Shown: piece by piece, positions 17,515 to 25,700 of the stretch
Numbering within the stretch: the first letter of the stretch is position 1
Layout: each line of letters begins with the position of its first letter
From: Hoeflea_A sp040932035
Lineage (GTDB): Bacteria; Pseudomonadota; Alphaproteobacteria; Rhizobiales; Rhizobiaceae
Reading direction: 5' to 3'
Length of the DNA: 64,000 bases
Assembly (NCBI RefSeq): GCF_040932035.1
Contig: NZ_JBFRBB010000002.1
Span: 620,001-684,000, forward strand
Notes under the pieces: model-generated
The model's database searches: none
Seen by the model: only the letters and a program-made list of their open reading frames with translations
What the model was told of the DNA's origin: nothing
Program-made: the position numbers and the translations under genes

Positions 17515-17820
17515 CTAGAGCGTTTCCGGCTGGCCTAGGCCAACGCAACATTCCTTCGTCAGAAACTCCACGAGCTCGGTCACGACGTCATAATCGGCGT
17601 AGTTGCGGATTTCGCGGCCGAAACGTTCCTGCCGCACCAGCCCGGCTTCCACAAGCGCGGACAAATGATGCGCGAGGGTCGAGGCCGGAATGGAAAGGTG
17701 CTGGCCGATATCGCCGACATTCAACCCGCCTTCTCCGGCCTTCACCAGAAGGCGAAATACCGAAAGCCTGGCTTCATGGCCAAGGGCTGACAGGGATTTT
17801 GCTGCATTGGATTCGTCCAT
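17515..17820 (-). CDS. ArsR-family winged-helix regulator
   Basis: 101-residue repressor of the ArsR/SmtB family. The winged helix-turn-helix covers about residues 8-85: SALGHEARLSVFRLLVKAG, IGQHLSIPASTLAHHLSALVEAGLV, then the wing RFGREIRNYADYD. A cysteine pair near the C-terminus (KECCVG) could bind a metal or metalloid, but the classic CxC metal motif in helix 3 is absent (ASTLAHH), which makes a redox or non-metal signal as likely. No target operon is adjacent except genes on the other strand. It converges on the TIGR01620 gene, with only three bases between stops. Confidence 0.85.
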   Translation of the reverse strand: MDESNAAKSLSALGHEARLSVFRLLVKAGEGGLNVGDIGQHLSIPASTLAHHLSALVEAGLVRQERFGREIRNYADYDVVTELVEFLTKECCVGLGQPETL

Positions 17821-17992
17821 AATCGGAACATAAGCGCTGTACAGGCCCCGTCAATATCCGTGCACCGCAATTAAGAGCCGCCCGATTGAACCGCCGTTCA
17901 TTCGCGCCGTGGCCTCAAATTGTTGAGTAACAGAACCGAAATATGCGCCTATTTCGCAATTTCGCGACGCTCTGCTACAATCCGCGGGCTTT

Positions 17993-18011
17993 TCAACCCG
18001 CCATTAACCAT
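17993..18011 (+). promoter_or_regulatory. CtrA-like site upstream of the secreted-protein gene
   Basis: TCAA, seven bases, then TTAACCAT, close to the CtrA consensus TTAA-N7-TTAACC, at 45 bases before ATG 18056. One base of the first half-site is off. Confidence 0.35.
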
Positions 18012-18055
18012 TCCGGTTGATGGTATTGCTTTGTTCACGTGTTGCAGGCTGGATC

Positions 18056-18604
18056 ATGTTTTCTCGATTGTCCCTGATCACTATCGCTGTTTTTGTGGCC
18101 GGGCTTGTCGCACCGGCCTGGGCGGGCTCCAAGGACAAGGTATTTTTTGAATCCGTCGCCGGCGTGTGGCAGGGACCGGGCGAAATCGTAGCCGGCAAAT
18201 ACAAGGGCACAAAATTCGTCTGCAAGCTGACCGGTGGACCGACCACCGAGCACTCGGTCGGCGTTGAGATGGATGGCCATTGCCGCGTCGGTGTGTTCTC
18301 GCAGAAAATGTCGGCATTTATCGGCCGCGAAGGCAGCGACTATACCGGCCGGTTTCTCGACGGCGCCAAGGGGGAAGGTCTGGATATCACCTCCGGGATC
18401 GTCAGGGGCAACAAGATTGTCGTCGGCATCAACCGCAAAAAACTCAATGGTGCGATGGTTGCTCATCTGGAAGAGCCCAACACCATGAACGTCACCATTT
18501 CGGTCAGTGTCCGCGACGAATTGATTCCGGTAATCGGCATGACTCTTTCGCGCGATCGCCAGATAGGTTCAGTCAAAAGAGACGATAGCGATCATCTGCG
18601 CTGA
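18056..18604 (+). CDS. Small secreted protein of unknown function
   Basis: 182-residue protein not recognised as a named family. It has an N-terminal signal peptide ending near WAGSKD (hydrophobic core ITIAVFVAGLVAPAWAG, residues about 6-22). The mature part is a beta-rich globular domain with GVWQGPGEIVAGKYKGTKFVC, GHCRVGVFSQKMSAFI and GIVRGNKIVVGINRKKLNG, plus two cysteines. Similar exported proteins occur in rhizobia, but no function is known. ATG 18056 is used because it places the signal peptide correctly. The stop is four bases from the folK stop on the other strand, so the genes converge. Confidence 0.7.
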   Translation: MFSRLSLITIAVFVAGLVAPAWAGSKDKVFFESVAGVWQGPGEIVAGKYKGTKFVCKLTGGPTTEHSVGVEMDGHCRVGVFSQKMSAFIGREGSDYTGRFLDGAKGEGLDITSGIVRGNKIVVGINRKKLNGAMVAHLEEPNTMNVTISVSVRDELIPVIGMTLSRDRQIGSVKRDDSDHLR

Positions 18605-18608
18605 CGCG

Positions 18609-19145
18609 CTATTTTTTCAACCACCACGAAGAATCTTCGCTCGCCAGCTCGATACCGGCCGCATCAGCCGATGCAGCCCAGTGCGATACCGGCTTGCCAC
18701 GCACGTGAACCTCCGGACCGATATCCATCAGCGGCAATAAAACAAATGCCCGCTCATGCATGTGCGGATGAGGAATGCTGAGACCGTCTTCGTGAATGGT
18801 CTCGGCATCATAGGTGAGCACATCGATATCAATGATGCGCGGCCCCCAGCGCTCGCGGCGTTTTCGCTTGAGCCGCCGTTCCGTTGACAGGCAGGCATCG
18901 AGAAGGCCGTGCGGACTGAGCGCTGTGCGCACCATGGCGCAACTGTTGAAAAACCACGCCTGATCGGTCTTGCCCCAGGGCGGCGTGCGATAGAGACGCG
19001 AAACCGCGGCCACCTCTATTTCTGCATCTGCCTGCAGGATCTGCAGCGCTGCGGCCATGCTTGCCGGTGGATCGCCGATATTGCCGCCAAGCCCCAACAG
19101 TGCCACATGCGCCAGCGCGCCGGCATCACTCGGGGGCGTATTCAA
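18609..19145 (-). CDS. folK: 2-amino-4-hydroxy-6-hydroxymethyldihydropteridine pyrophosphokinase
   Basis: 178-residue FolK, which transfers pyrophosphate from ATP to the hydroxymethyl pterin in folate synthesis. Seen: LLGLGGNIGDP near the start, RLYRTPPWG, the metal-binding GPRIIDIDVLTYD motif and IPHPHMHERAFVLLPL. TTG 19145 is used because it lies six bases after GGAGG; GTG 19148 is a near alternative. The gene overlaps the end of folB by about 20 bases and is the last of the ferredoxin-to-folate operon. The three folate genes occur in pathway order reversed (P, B, K). Confidence 0.92.
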   Translation of the reverse strand: MNTPPSDAGALAHVALLGLGGNIGDPPASMAAALQILQADAEIEVAAVSRLYRTPPWGKTDQAWFFNSCAMVRTALSPHGLLDACLSTERRLKRKRRERWGPRIIDIDVLTYDAETIHEDGLSIPHPHMHERAFVLLPLMDIGPEVHVRGKPVSHWAASADAAGIELASEDSSWWLKK

Positions 19146-19497
19146 CACTGACCTCCGCGTGATCGAAAATTCCGGGAATGGGGGCACTGGGTTTGCGGAT
19201 TGTGACCACAACGCGCACGATGGTCGGGAACTGCGAGCACAGCTCCTTGCCAATTCGGTGAGCCAGCGCTTCAATCAGCTTGAAACGCTCCTGTGTGACG
19301 ATCCGTTGCACGGCAGTGTGGACCGCGCCGTAATCGACGGTGCTTTCATGGTTGTCCGTTGTGAGCGCGTCTCCGGCGAGCACTTCCATATCGACATCAA
19401 CATAAAAGCTCTGCCCAAGCTGCACCTCGGCCTGGAAGACGCCATGGCGGGCAAAGAACACGCAGTTTTTAAGGCCGATTTTATATGTCTTGCTCAT
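19126..19497 (-). CDS. folB: Dihydroneopterin aldolase
   Basis: 123-residue FolB, which splits dihydroneopterin to the hydroxymethyl pterin used by FolK. Seen: LKNCVFFARHGVFQAEVQLG (active-site region near the N-terminus), DVDMEVLAGDALTTDNHESTVDYGAV, and the C-terminal VVTIRKPSAPIPGIFDHAEV with the catalytic lysine. Length is normal. Its ATG overlaps the folP stop (ATGA arrangement), so translation is coupled. Confidence 0.92.
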   Translation of the reverse strand: MSKTYKIGLKNCVFFARHGVFQAEVQLGQSFYVDVDMEVLAGDALTTDNHESTVDYGAVHTAVQRIVTQERFKLIEALAHRIGKELCSQFPTIVRVVVTIRKPSAPIPGIFDHAEVSVEYAPE

Positions 19498-20384
19498 TGG
19501 CCGGCTCCAGATAACCTGGCGGCCAGCACCGCATCCGCCATCGCCAGCGCATCCTTGTTGGCGGCAATGTCGTGCACACGGAAAATGGCCGCACCCTCAA
19601 GTCGCAACATTGCGGTGGTGGCCGCAGTGGCAATATCGCGTTCTTCCATATCGCGCCCGCTGACAGAGCCGACAAATCGTTTGCGGGACGTACCGGCCAC
19701 CAGCGGATAGCCAAGCGCACGCAGCTCGCCAAACCTCGCCATCAGCTCGATATTCTCGTCGGCATCCTTTGCAAAACCAAAGCCCGGATCTAGCGCAATC
19801 GCCTCGCTGGCGACACCTGCGGCATCGGCAATTTCCAATGATCGTCCCAAAAACAGCAGTTGGTCTTCAATGACGTCCTTTGCCTTCTGGCGATCCCTTC
19901 CGGTGTGCATGATACATAGGCCGGCGCCGAGTTCGGCCGCAGTCGCCGCCATTTCCGGATCCTTCTGCAGGCCCCAGACATCATTGATGATATGCGCGCC
20001 GGCATTGACCGCAAGCCGTGCTGTTTCGGCCCTATAGGTGTCGACCGATATGATTACATCGCTTCGGCCTGCCAGCATCTCGATCACCGGCAGAACCCGC
20101 GACTGCTCAGTGCCTGCGTCGACCGGGTCCGCACCGGGGCGCGTCGATTCACCACCGACGTCCACGATCGCTGCCCCTTCATCAACCATGTGCACAGCCG
20201 CATCCACTGCCGCGGTCACATCGTCGAAGCGTCCGCCATCGGAAAAGGAATCCGGCGTTACGTTGACGATGGCCTTGAGGTGACCGCGCGTGCCAAGCTC
20301 GAGGATTCTGCCATGCGCCAGGCGCCAGATCCTCGGTGTAAATCCCGCATGCGGCAATGCGTTTTGCGCCGGGGCTTCAGCCAT
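19494..20384 (-). CDS. folP: Dihydropteroate synthase
   Basis: 296-residue FolP, which joins p-aminobenzoate to the pterin pyrophosphate. Signature 1 IVNVTPDSFSDGG and signature 2 IVDVGGESTRPGADPVD are present, as are the DVWG and ALDPGFGFAK blocks and the basic LVAGTSRKRF loop. It is the sulfonamide target enzyme in bacteria. ATG 20384 is preferred over TTG 20393. It starts 12 bases after the ferredoxin reductase stop and overlaps folB. Confidence 0.95.
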   Translation of the reverse strand: MAEAPAQNALPHAGFTPRIWRLAHGRILELGTRGHLKAIVNVTPDSFSDGGRFDDVTAAVDAAVHMVDEGAAIVDVGGESTRPGADPVDAGTEQSRVLPVIEMLAGRSDVIISVDTYRAETARLAVNAGAHIINDVWGLQKDPEMAATAAELGAGLCIMHTGRDRQKAKDVIEDQLLFLGRSLEIADAAGVASEAIALDPGFGFAKDADENIELMARFGELRALGYPLVAGTSRKRFVGSVSGRDMEERDIATAATTAMLRLEGAAIFRVHDIAANKDALAMADAVLAARLSGAGQ

Positions 20385-20396
20385 CTGAACCAAAAC

Positions 20397-21422
20397 CTAT
20401 TTTACTCCGAGCTTCTTCTGCAGACTGGTCGATGAGGTGGTGTATTGGAATACAACCCTTTCGTCGGGTTTGACGATTGTCCTCGCCGCCTGCGCCATCA
20501 GCGCCGCCTCATGGAATCCGGAGAGTATCAACTTCAGTTTCCCAGGATACCAGTTGATATCGCCGATTGCGAAAATTCCCGGTACGCTGGTCTCGAACTT
20601 CTCCGTATCGACCGTGATCAGGTTCTCGTGCAGGTTCAGGCCCCAGTCGGCAATCGGACCGAGTTTCATCGTCAGTCCGAAAAACGGCAATAGCCGGGTG
20701 CACTCGATTTCCCGCTCACCGTCCGCATCCTTGAGCGTTGCTGCGCGGAGCCGGCCGTCATCGCCGTGCAGGGCCGAAATCTGCCCCATCTCGAATTTCA
20801 GCGAACCCTCATCGCGCAACGCAAACATCTTGTTTACGCTGTCATCGGAGGCTCGGAACTGTGGCCGTCTGTGCACGAGGGTAACGGAATTGGCGATCGG
20901 CTGCAGATTGAGTGTCCAGTCCAGCGCTGAATCGCCCCCGCCGACGATCAGCAGATCATGGCCGCGAAATTCCTCCATGCGCCGCACGGAATAAAACACG
21001 CTGTCGTCCTCATAGGCCTCGATACCCGGTATTGGCGGTCGCTTGGGCTGGAAAGAGCCTCCGCCGGCGGCAACGACAACGACCTTGGCCCTGAATATCT
21101 CGTCCTCATCGGTGGTGACTTCGAAACGCCCGTCATCAAGCTTCTTTAGAGCTGTCACCATGCGGTTGAAATGGAATTGCGGCGAAAAGGGCCGGATCTG
21201 CTCCATCAGGTTATCGGTCAACTCCTGCCCGGACACGACAGGCAGGCCGGGAATATCGTAGATCGGTTTCTCGGGATACAGCTCGGCGCACTGGCCGCCC
21301 GGCCGGTCGAGAATGTCGATCAGATGACATTCCAGATCGTAAAGGCCGAGTTCAAAGACGGCGAAGAGGCCAACGGGCCCTGCTCCCACTATGACGACAT
21401 CGGTTTCGATATTTTCAGTCAT
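20397..21422 (-). CDS. Ferredoxin/flavodoxin-NADP+ reductase, thioredoxin-reductase type
   Basis: 341-residue flavoprotein. FAD motif VVIVGAGPVGLFAVFELG near residue 10; NADPH motif LLIVGGGDSALDW near residue 158; final FAD contact GIFAIGDINWYPGKLKLI near residue 290. The redox CxxC of thioredoxin reductase is absent, which marks it as the TrxR-like FNR class rather than TrxB. It supplies or withdraws electrons from ferredoxin. The [2Fe-2S] ferredoxin gene ends 28 bases upstream, so this is a functional pair. Start ATG 21422. Confidence 0.9.
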   Translation of the reverse strand: MTENIETDVVIVGAGPVGLFAVFELGLYDLECHLIDILDRPGGQCAELYPEKPIYDIPGLPVVSGQELTDNLMEQIRPFSPQFHFNRMVTALKKLDDGRFEVTTDEDEIFRAKVVVVAAGGGSFQPKRPPIPGIEAYEDDSVFYSVRRMEEFRGHDLLIVGGGDSALDWTLNLQPIANSVTLVHRRPQFRASDDSVNKMFALRDEGSLKFEMGQISALHGDDGRLRAATLKDADGEREIECTRLLPFFGLTMKLGPIADWGLNLHENLITVDTEKFETSVPGIFAIGDINWYPGKLKLILSGFHEAALMAQAARTIVKPDERVVFQYTTSSTSLQKKLGVK

Positions 21423-21450
21423 TGGCGTTTCCCGCCCAACGGAGATTTGT

Positions 21451-21771
21451 TCAGGCCTGACGCTCCGGCACACGGACGACAAGTCCGTCGAGGTCAGGAG
21501 ATACTTTTATCTGGCACGAGAGCCTGGAGGTGGGGCGAACGTCGTAGGCAAAATCGAGCATATCCTCCTCCATTACATCTGGTGCACCGACTTTCTCGCT
21601 CCATTCATCATCGACATATACATGGCATGTTGCGCAGGCACAGGCGCCTCCGCATTCTGCCTCGATGCCCGGCACGGAATTGCGGATAGCGTTTTCCATA
21701 ACCGTTGACCCGTCTTCGGCATCGATCTCAAAATTCATGCCGTCATGGGCAACGATTGTCAGCTTGGTCAT
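21451..21771 (-). CDS. [2Fe-2S] ferredoxin, adrenodoxin type
   Basis: 106-residue ferredoxin with cluster cysteines C40, C46, C49 and C86 (ECGGACACATCHVYV and RLSCQIKV), the C-x5-C-x2-C...C spacing of vertebrate-type/adrenodoxin ferredoxins (extra cysteine C44). It carries single electrons, here most likely to or from the reductase downstream. First gene of the five-gene minus-strand run ferredoxin, reductase, folP, folB, folK. The redox and folate genes are not a usual functional set. Confidence 0.92.
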   Translation of the reverse strand: MTKLTIVAHDGMNFEIDAEDGSTVMENAIRNSVPGIEAECGGACACATCHVYVDDEWSEKVGAPDVMEEDMLDFAYDVRPTSRLSCQIKVSPDLDGLVVRVPERQA

Positions 21772-21910
21772 AAATCAGGCTCCGCAAATATAGCAACAAT
21801 GCGGAGTTAAAGACACTTGCGCGGAAGTCAAGCGTTCTGACGCCTTTCAGGCGCAAGCGGATGAGATTGCGGCGTATCCCGCCACAATTACGACGTCTGT
21901 TGCCGGTCGG

Positions 21911-22291
21911 TTACCGGGACAGGCCGGATATAAAATTCTCCACATCGACAACCGCGTCGGTCAACGCGTCGTGAAGAACGCCGTCACTGGGATCCCTCTC
22001 CAGGCACTTGGCTGCTCGCGAGACGCAAAATGCACCGACGCTCGATGCTGATCCGTGCAGTGTTCGCGCGACTGCCACCAGGTCGCGTTTCTTTGTCAGG
22101 TGGTTGGTGCCGCAGATCTGATTTACACACTGCCTGGCCTGACGGGCAAACAGACACAGCACATGTGTTTCGGCATCTTTGTCCCCCGCGGTCTGCCGCG
22201 CAAGATGCACCAAATCGATTGGCCGTTCGCTTGATGGACTGTTTCTGTGACCGTGTTCCGGTGGTTCGAATATTTCCCGATGTGTAGCCAT
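21911..22291 (-). CDS. Hpt-domain protein with displaced histidine
   Basis: 126-residue helical protein of the histidine phosphotransfer (Hpt) fold: PIDLVHLARQTAGDKDAE, LFARQARQC, the helix with ARTLHGSASSVGAF and a final helix ending NFISGL. In canonical Hpt domains the block reads A-H-x-L-K-G-S-A with the first His phosphorylated. Here that position is Arg76 and the usual Lys is His79. So the catalytic His is replaced and a new His sits one turn on. Orthologous Hpt proteins commonly lie upstream of the growth-pole gene in rhizobia. Start ATG 22291 has an AAAGGGGAA site. Divergent from the growth-pole gene. Confidence 0.75.
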   Translation of the reverse strand: MATHREIFEPPEHGHRNSPSSERPIDLVHLARQTAGDKDAETHVLCLFARQARQCVNQICGTNHLTKKRDLVAVARTLHGSASSVGAFCVSRAAKCLERDPSDGVLHDALTDAVVDVENFISGLSR

Positions 22292-22386
22292 CGAATTCCC
22301 CTTTCCCGCTGTTACACAAACAGTGCACAACAGAATCTTCGGTATCGGCTTAACAGGTCCAGAGAATGGGCTTAAAAGTTGTATTT

Positions 22387-22405
22387 ATGGTTAACGCAAT
22401 GTAAA
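22387..22405 (-). promoter_or_regulatory. CtrA-like site TTTA-N7-TTAACCAT
   Basis: On the minus strand the bases read TTTA, seven bases, TTAACCAT, close to the CtrA recognition pattern. It lies 96 bases upstream of the Hpt gene and about 310 bases upstream of the growth-pole gene. Confidence 0.4.
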
Positions 22406-22512
22406 CACCGGATTTGCGGCACAATTTAACTGTGGGTATCACCGGTTAACATCGTTCTTTGATTAAGCGGACTCACTAATCGTGCTGTAGAATTTGTTTC
22501 CAGCGGTTAACT

Positions 22513-22535
22513 GTGCCAGAAATGTAAGCTGGCAC
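22513..22535 (+). other. Possible 5'-leader hairpin of the growth-pole gene
   Basis: Perfect seven-base stem GTGCCAG/CTGGCAC with a nine-base loop. It has no following T-run, so it is not a terminator. A second stem GTCCC/GGGAC follows at 22543-22560. Confidence 0.3.
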
Positions 22536-22712
22536 GCGGTAAGTCCCGGGATAAGGGGACATCGCGTGAGGGAAGTTGCTGTCAATTGCGGTCGAATTCC
22601 GGATGCATGCGGCACCGTTTGCGACAGAAATTGTTCCTTCCGGATACCCGGACCGACAACCTGGACACCGTTCCGGGAATAAAAGGGTATAGAGTACGAG
22701 GCATCGATCAGT

Positions 22713-25700
22713 ATGGCGAAACGAAACGCTCAAAGTAAAACTGTCAGTGACGATCCGCTCAAGGCACTCGAAGACGCGCTGCGTCTCGATCTTGAAGAGG
22801 ATGAGGGCACGGATCTGGCGGATGAGCCGTCTTTGGCGGATCTGGAAGCCCAGGTCGCGTCAGCGGCTGCAGAGCTTGCCAAATCTGATGCCGATGAAGA
22901 CGAACCGGGCGATACCGGAAAGCGTCAACCGACCCGTCGGGGTTCGGCAAAACCGGCGGCTTCAGACACGCCTGAAAAGAAGCCGGCGCAAAAACGTGCC
23001 GCTGCGGAACCGGGTCGCATAAATCGCGCCCAGCCAAGGTCGCAGACCAGGTCTCAAAAACGCCAGCAAGCCCAGCAGGCACAGCAAAAGCCTGCCCGGT
23101 CATCATCGCCTCTATTTGCACCGGCCAACGACGACAGCCGTGAATCGCGCGCCGCGATCATGCGCTCGCTCGACGGCAAGGGTGGTCGCTCCGCCCGCAT
23201 CATCACCTATTCGCTCGCAGCGCTGTGGGTCGTGGGCGGACTTGGGTTCGCCAACCTGGTTTATGGCGGCATCGGGGGAGCCAGTTCCCTCTCGGACCTG
23301 GCAAACAATCCGCAGTTTCTGGTAACGCTTCTCGCCATCGTCTTCCCGGCGATGATCATCCTCGGATTTGGCATGATGGTTGCCCGCGCCCAGGAAATGC
23401 GCTCGGTTGCCCGTTCAATGGCCGAGCTTGCGGTCCGTCTGTTCGAGCCTGAAACAATGGCAACAGACAATATCATGCGCGTCGGACAGGCGGTTCGGCG
23501 CGAAGTGTCGGCCATCAATGAGGGCATAGAACGCACGATTGCCCGTGCATCTGAGCTGGAGACCCTTGTCCATTCCGAAATCAATGCCCTGGAACACAGC
23601 TATTCGGACAATGAAGTTCGCCTGCGCAGCCTGGTGGAGGGCCTGAGCAACGAACGTGAAGCCATTGTCAGCCATTCAGAGCGGGTTCGCGCCTCAATCG
23701 TCAGCGCCCATGAGCAGCTCCGGGAAGAGCTGGAGTCGGCCGGTGACGAAATCTCCAACCGTCTGACAACGTCGGGCAAGGCGGTTGCCGCGTTGCTCGA
23801 TACGCGCACGACAAAGCTGTCCGATCAGGCCGACGAGCTGACGCAATCAGTCTCGGACCTTCTGCAAAAGCGCACAGAGGCGCTGATGCTGTCATTCGGC
23901 AATTCGGGCCGTGCGCTGGCAAAGGAGTTCGATAACCGGCTTGAAGCGCTCCAGATCAATCTGACCGAACACGGTCAGAACCTTCTGGGCGAATTCGAGA
24001 CACGGGCATCGTCTCTCGACAACAATACCAAAAAGCTGAATACCATCCTGAACGAGCGCGCACGCCAGCTCAACGAAACGCTGGTCACACGCACCAAGGA
24101 AATCAGCGAAAGCCTGAGTGTTGGCGAGCAGGCCCTCAGTGGCGGCCTCGACAGCGTCATCGGGTCGCTCAATGCCAAGCTTGATGAAAAGGCGGTCAAC
24201 TTCCGCCAGAGCCTGCAGCAGCACTCCGAGGACGCCATGAGCGACCTCGACAACCGTTCCGGCTTTTTCGAGGAGCGGCTGCAGAGCACCATTTCGCAGC
24301 TCAATACCGCCTTTGACGAGCGCGTGGCCGAATTCACGTCCGCATTTGAAGATCGCAGTGGAACGCTGACCTCCAAACTCAGCGATAGCCTGCAGACTAT
24401 CAACGACACGCTGTCCAGCAACACCGGCTCGATGGAAAACCTTCTGTCTTCGAATGCCAGCCGGCTTGACGAAGTCCTGGCCAGCAGCAGTGCCGAGATC
24501 GAGGGCAAGCTGGAGGCAAAGGTCGGAGCCGTCGAACAGGCCTTGCAGCAGACCTCGACACGTGTCGACGAACTCATGGTCGATGGTGCCGAGAACATTG
24601 CCCGGGCCGTCGACGACCGCACCGGCGCACTGACCGCTTCGCTGGAAACAAGTGCGAACAATATTGCCGGGCTCATCAACGAAGGTGCGCAGACCATCAA
24701 CAATGCCGCCATCGACAATGCCCAGACGCTGGAATCCACGCTCAGCGCCAGCGCCGAGCGTCTTGAAGGCCTGATCGGTTTCGGAACCGCCGCGATCAAC
24801 AACGCGACGTCCGACAGCGCCGACAAGCTCGAGTCCACGCTTGGTTCAAGCGCAGAGCGCCTGCAGAACCTTATCAGAGAAGGCACGCAGGCCATCAGCA
24901 ATGTCTCCAATGAAGGCACACAGTCACTGGCAAACACACTCGGCTCCAATGCCGAGCGCATGGAAAACCTGCTCAGCGAAGGCGCCGGCGCCGTTGGTCG
25001 AGCGGTAACGGAAAACACCCACGCCCTTGCTGTAACTCTTGGCTCCAACGCCGAACGGATCGACAATCTCATCCGCGAAGGAACGGGTGCCATTGCCGGT
25101 TCAATTACGGAAAATACGCAAGCGCTTGAAAGCGCGCTCAGCACCGGCGCCGAACGGATCGACGGGATCGTGCGCGACAGCACCGGCGCGATCTCGAAAT
25201 CGGTCAATGAAAGCACGGAACAGCTGGCCAACACGCTCGATTCAAACACCAATCGCATCGAGGGTCTCATTCGCGACGGCGCCGGTTCCATTGCAAGTTC
25301 GACAGCAGAGAGCACGGAACAGTTGGCGAGCACGCTGGGCTCCAACGCCGAGCGGATCGAAACTCTGATGAGTACGGGCAACGAGAAAATCTCCGAGACC
25401 CTGTCCAATGAATTCATCGCTCTCTCGAACAAGCTGGACGACAGCGTTGCAGCGATGGACACGACCCTTGGAGCCAACGTCGACCGCATTGGCGCAACCA
25501 TCGACGAACGCACCTCCAGCATGCAGGAACGACTGCAGACGATGGATACGGCCCTGAGCACCGGCCTCGAAAGCGTCACGGCAACGATCGAGACCCAGGC
25601 TCTCGGCATGGCGACGACGTTGCGCGAAACGGTGGCCCATGCGGTCGAGCACATGGACGCCGAAGCCCAGCGGTCGTCGAACTCCCTGCAGGGTATCGGC

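Larger units (their letters stand above)
22292..22712. other. 421-base regulatory region between the Hpt and growth-pole genes
   Basis: Carries three TTAACC motifs on the minus strand (GGTTAA at 22389-22394, 22444-22449 and 22505-22510) and two possible hairpins: GTGCCAG/CTGGCAC at 22513-22535 and GTCCC/GGGAC at 22543-22560. No further reading frame with support. Confidence 0.6.

Noticed and set aside
22250..22275. GGTTCGAA sequence as a tRNA T-arm
   Set aside because: It lies inside the Hpt coding sequence, with no acceptor stem or anticodon arm around it.
24639..25430. CRISPR-like regular repeats
   Set aside because: The 99-base units are protein-coding, degenerate and in frame, without identical short repeats or unique spacers.
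23975..25654. Long minus-strand open frame of 559 codons inside the growth-pole gene
   Set aside because: It mirrors the coiled-coil repeats of the plus-strand gene; the translation is low-complexity Ser/Arg/Leu sequence without a motif, as expected from codon bias.
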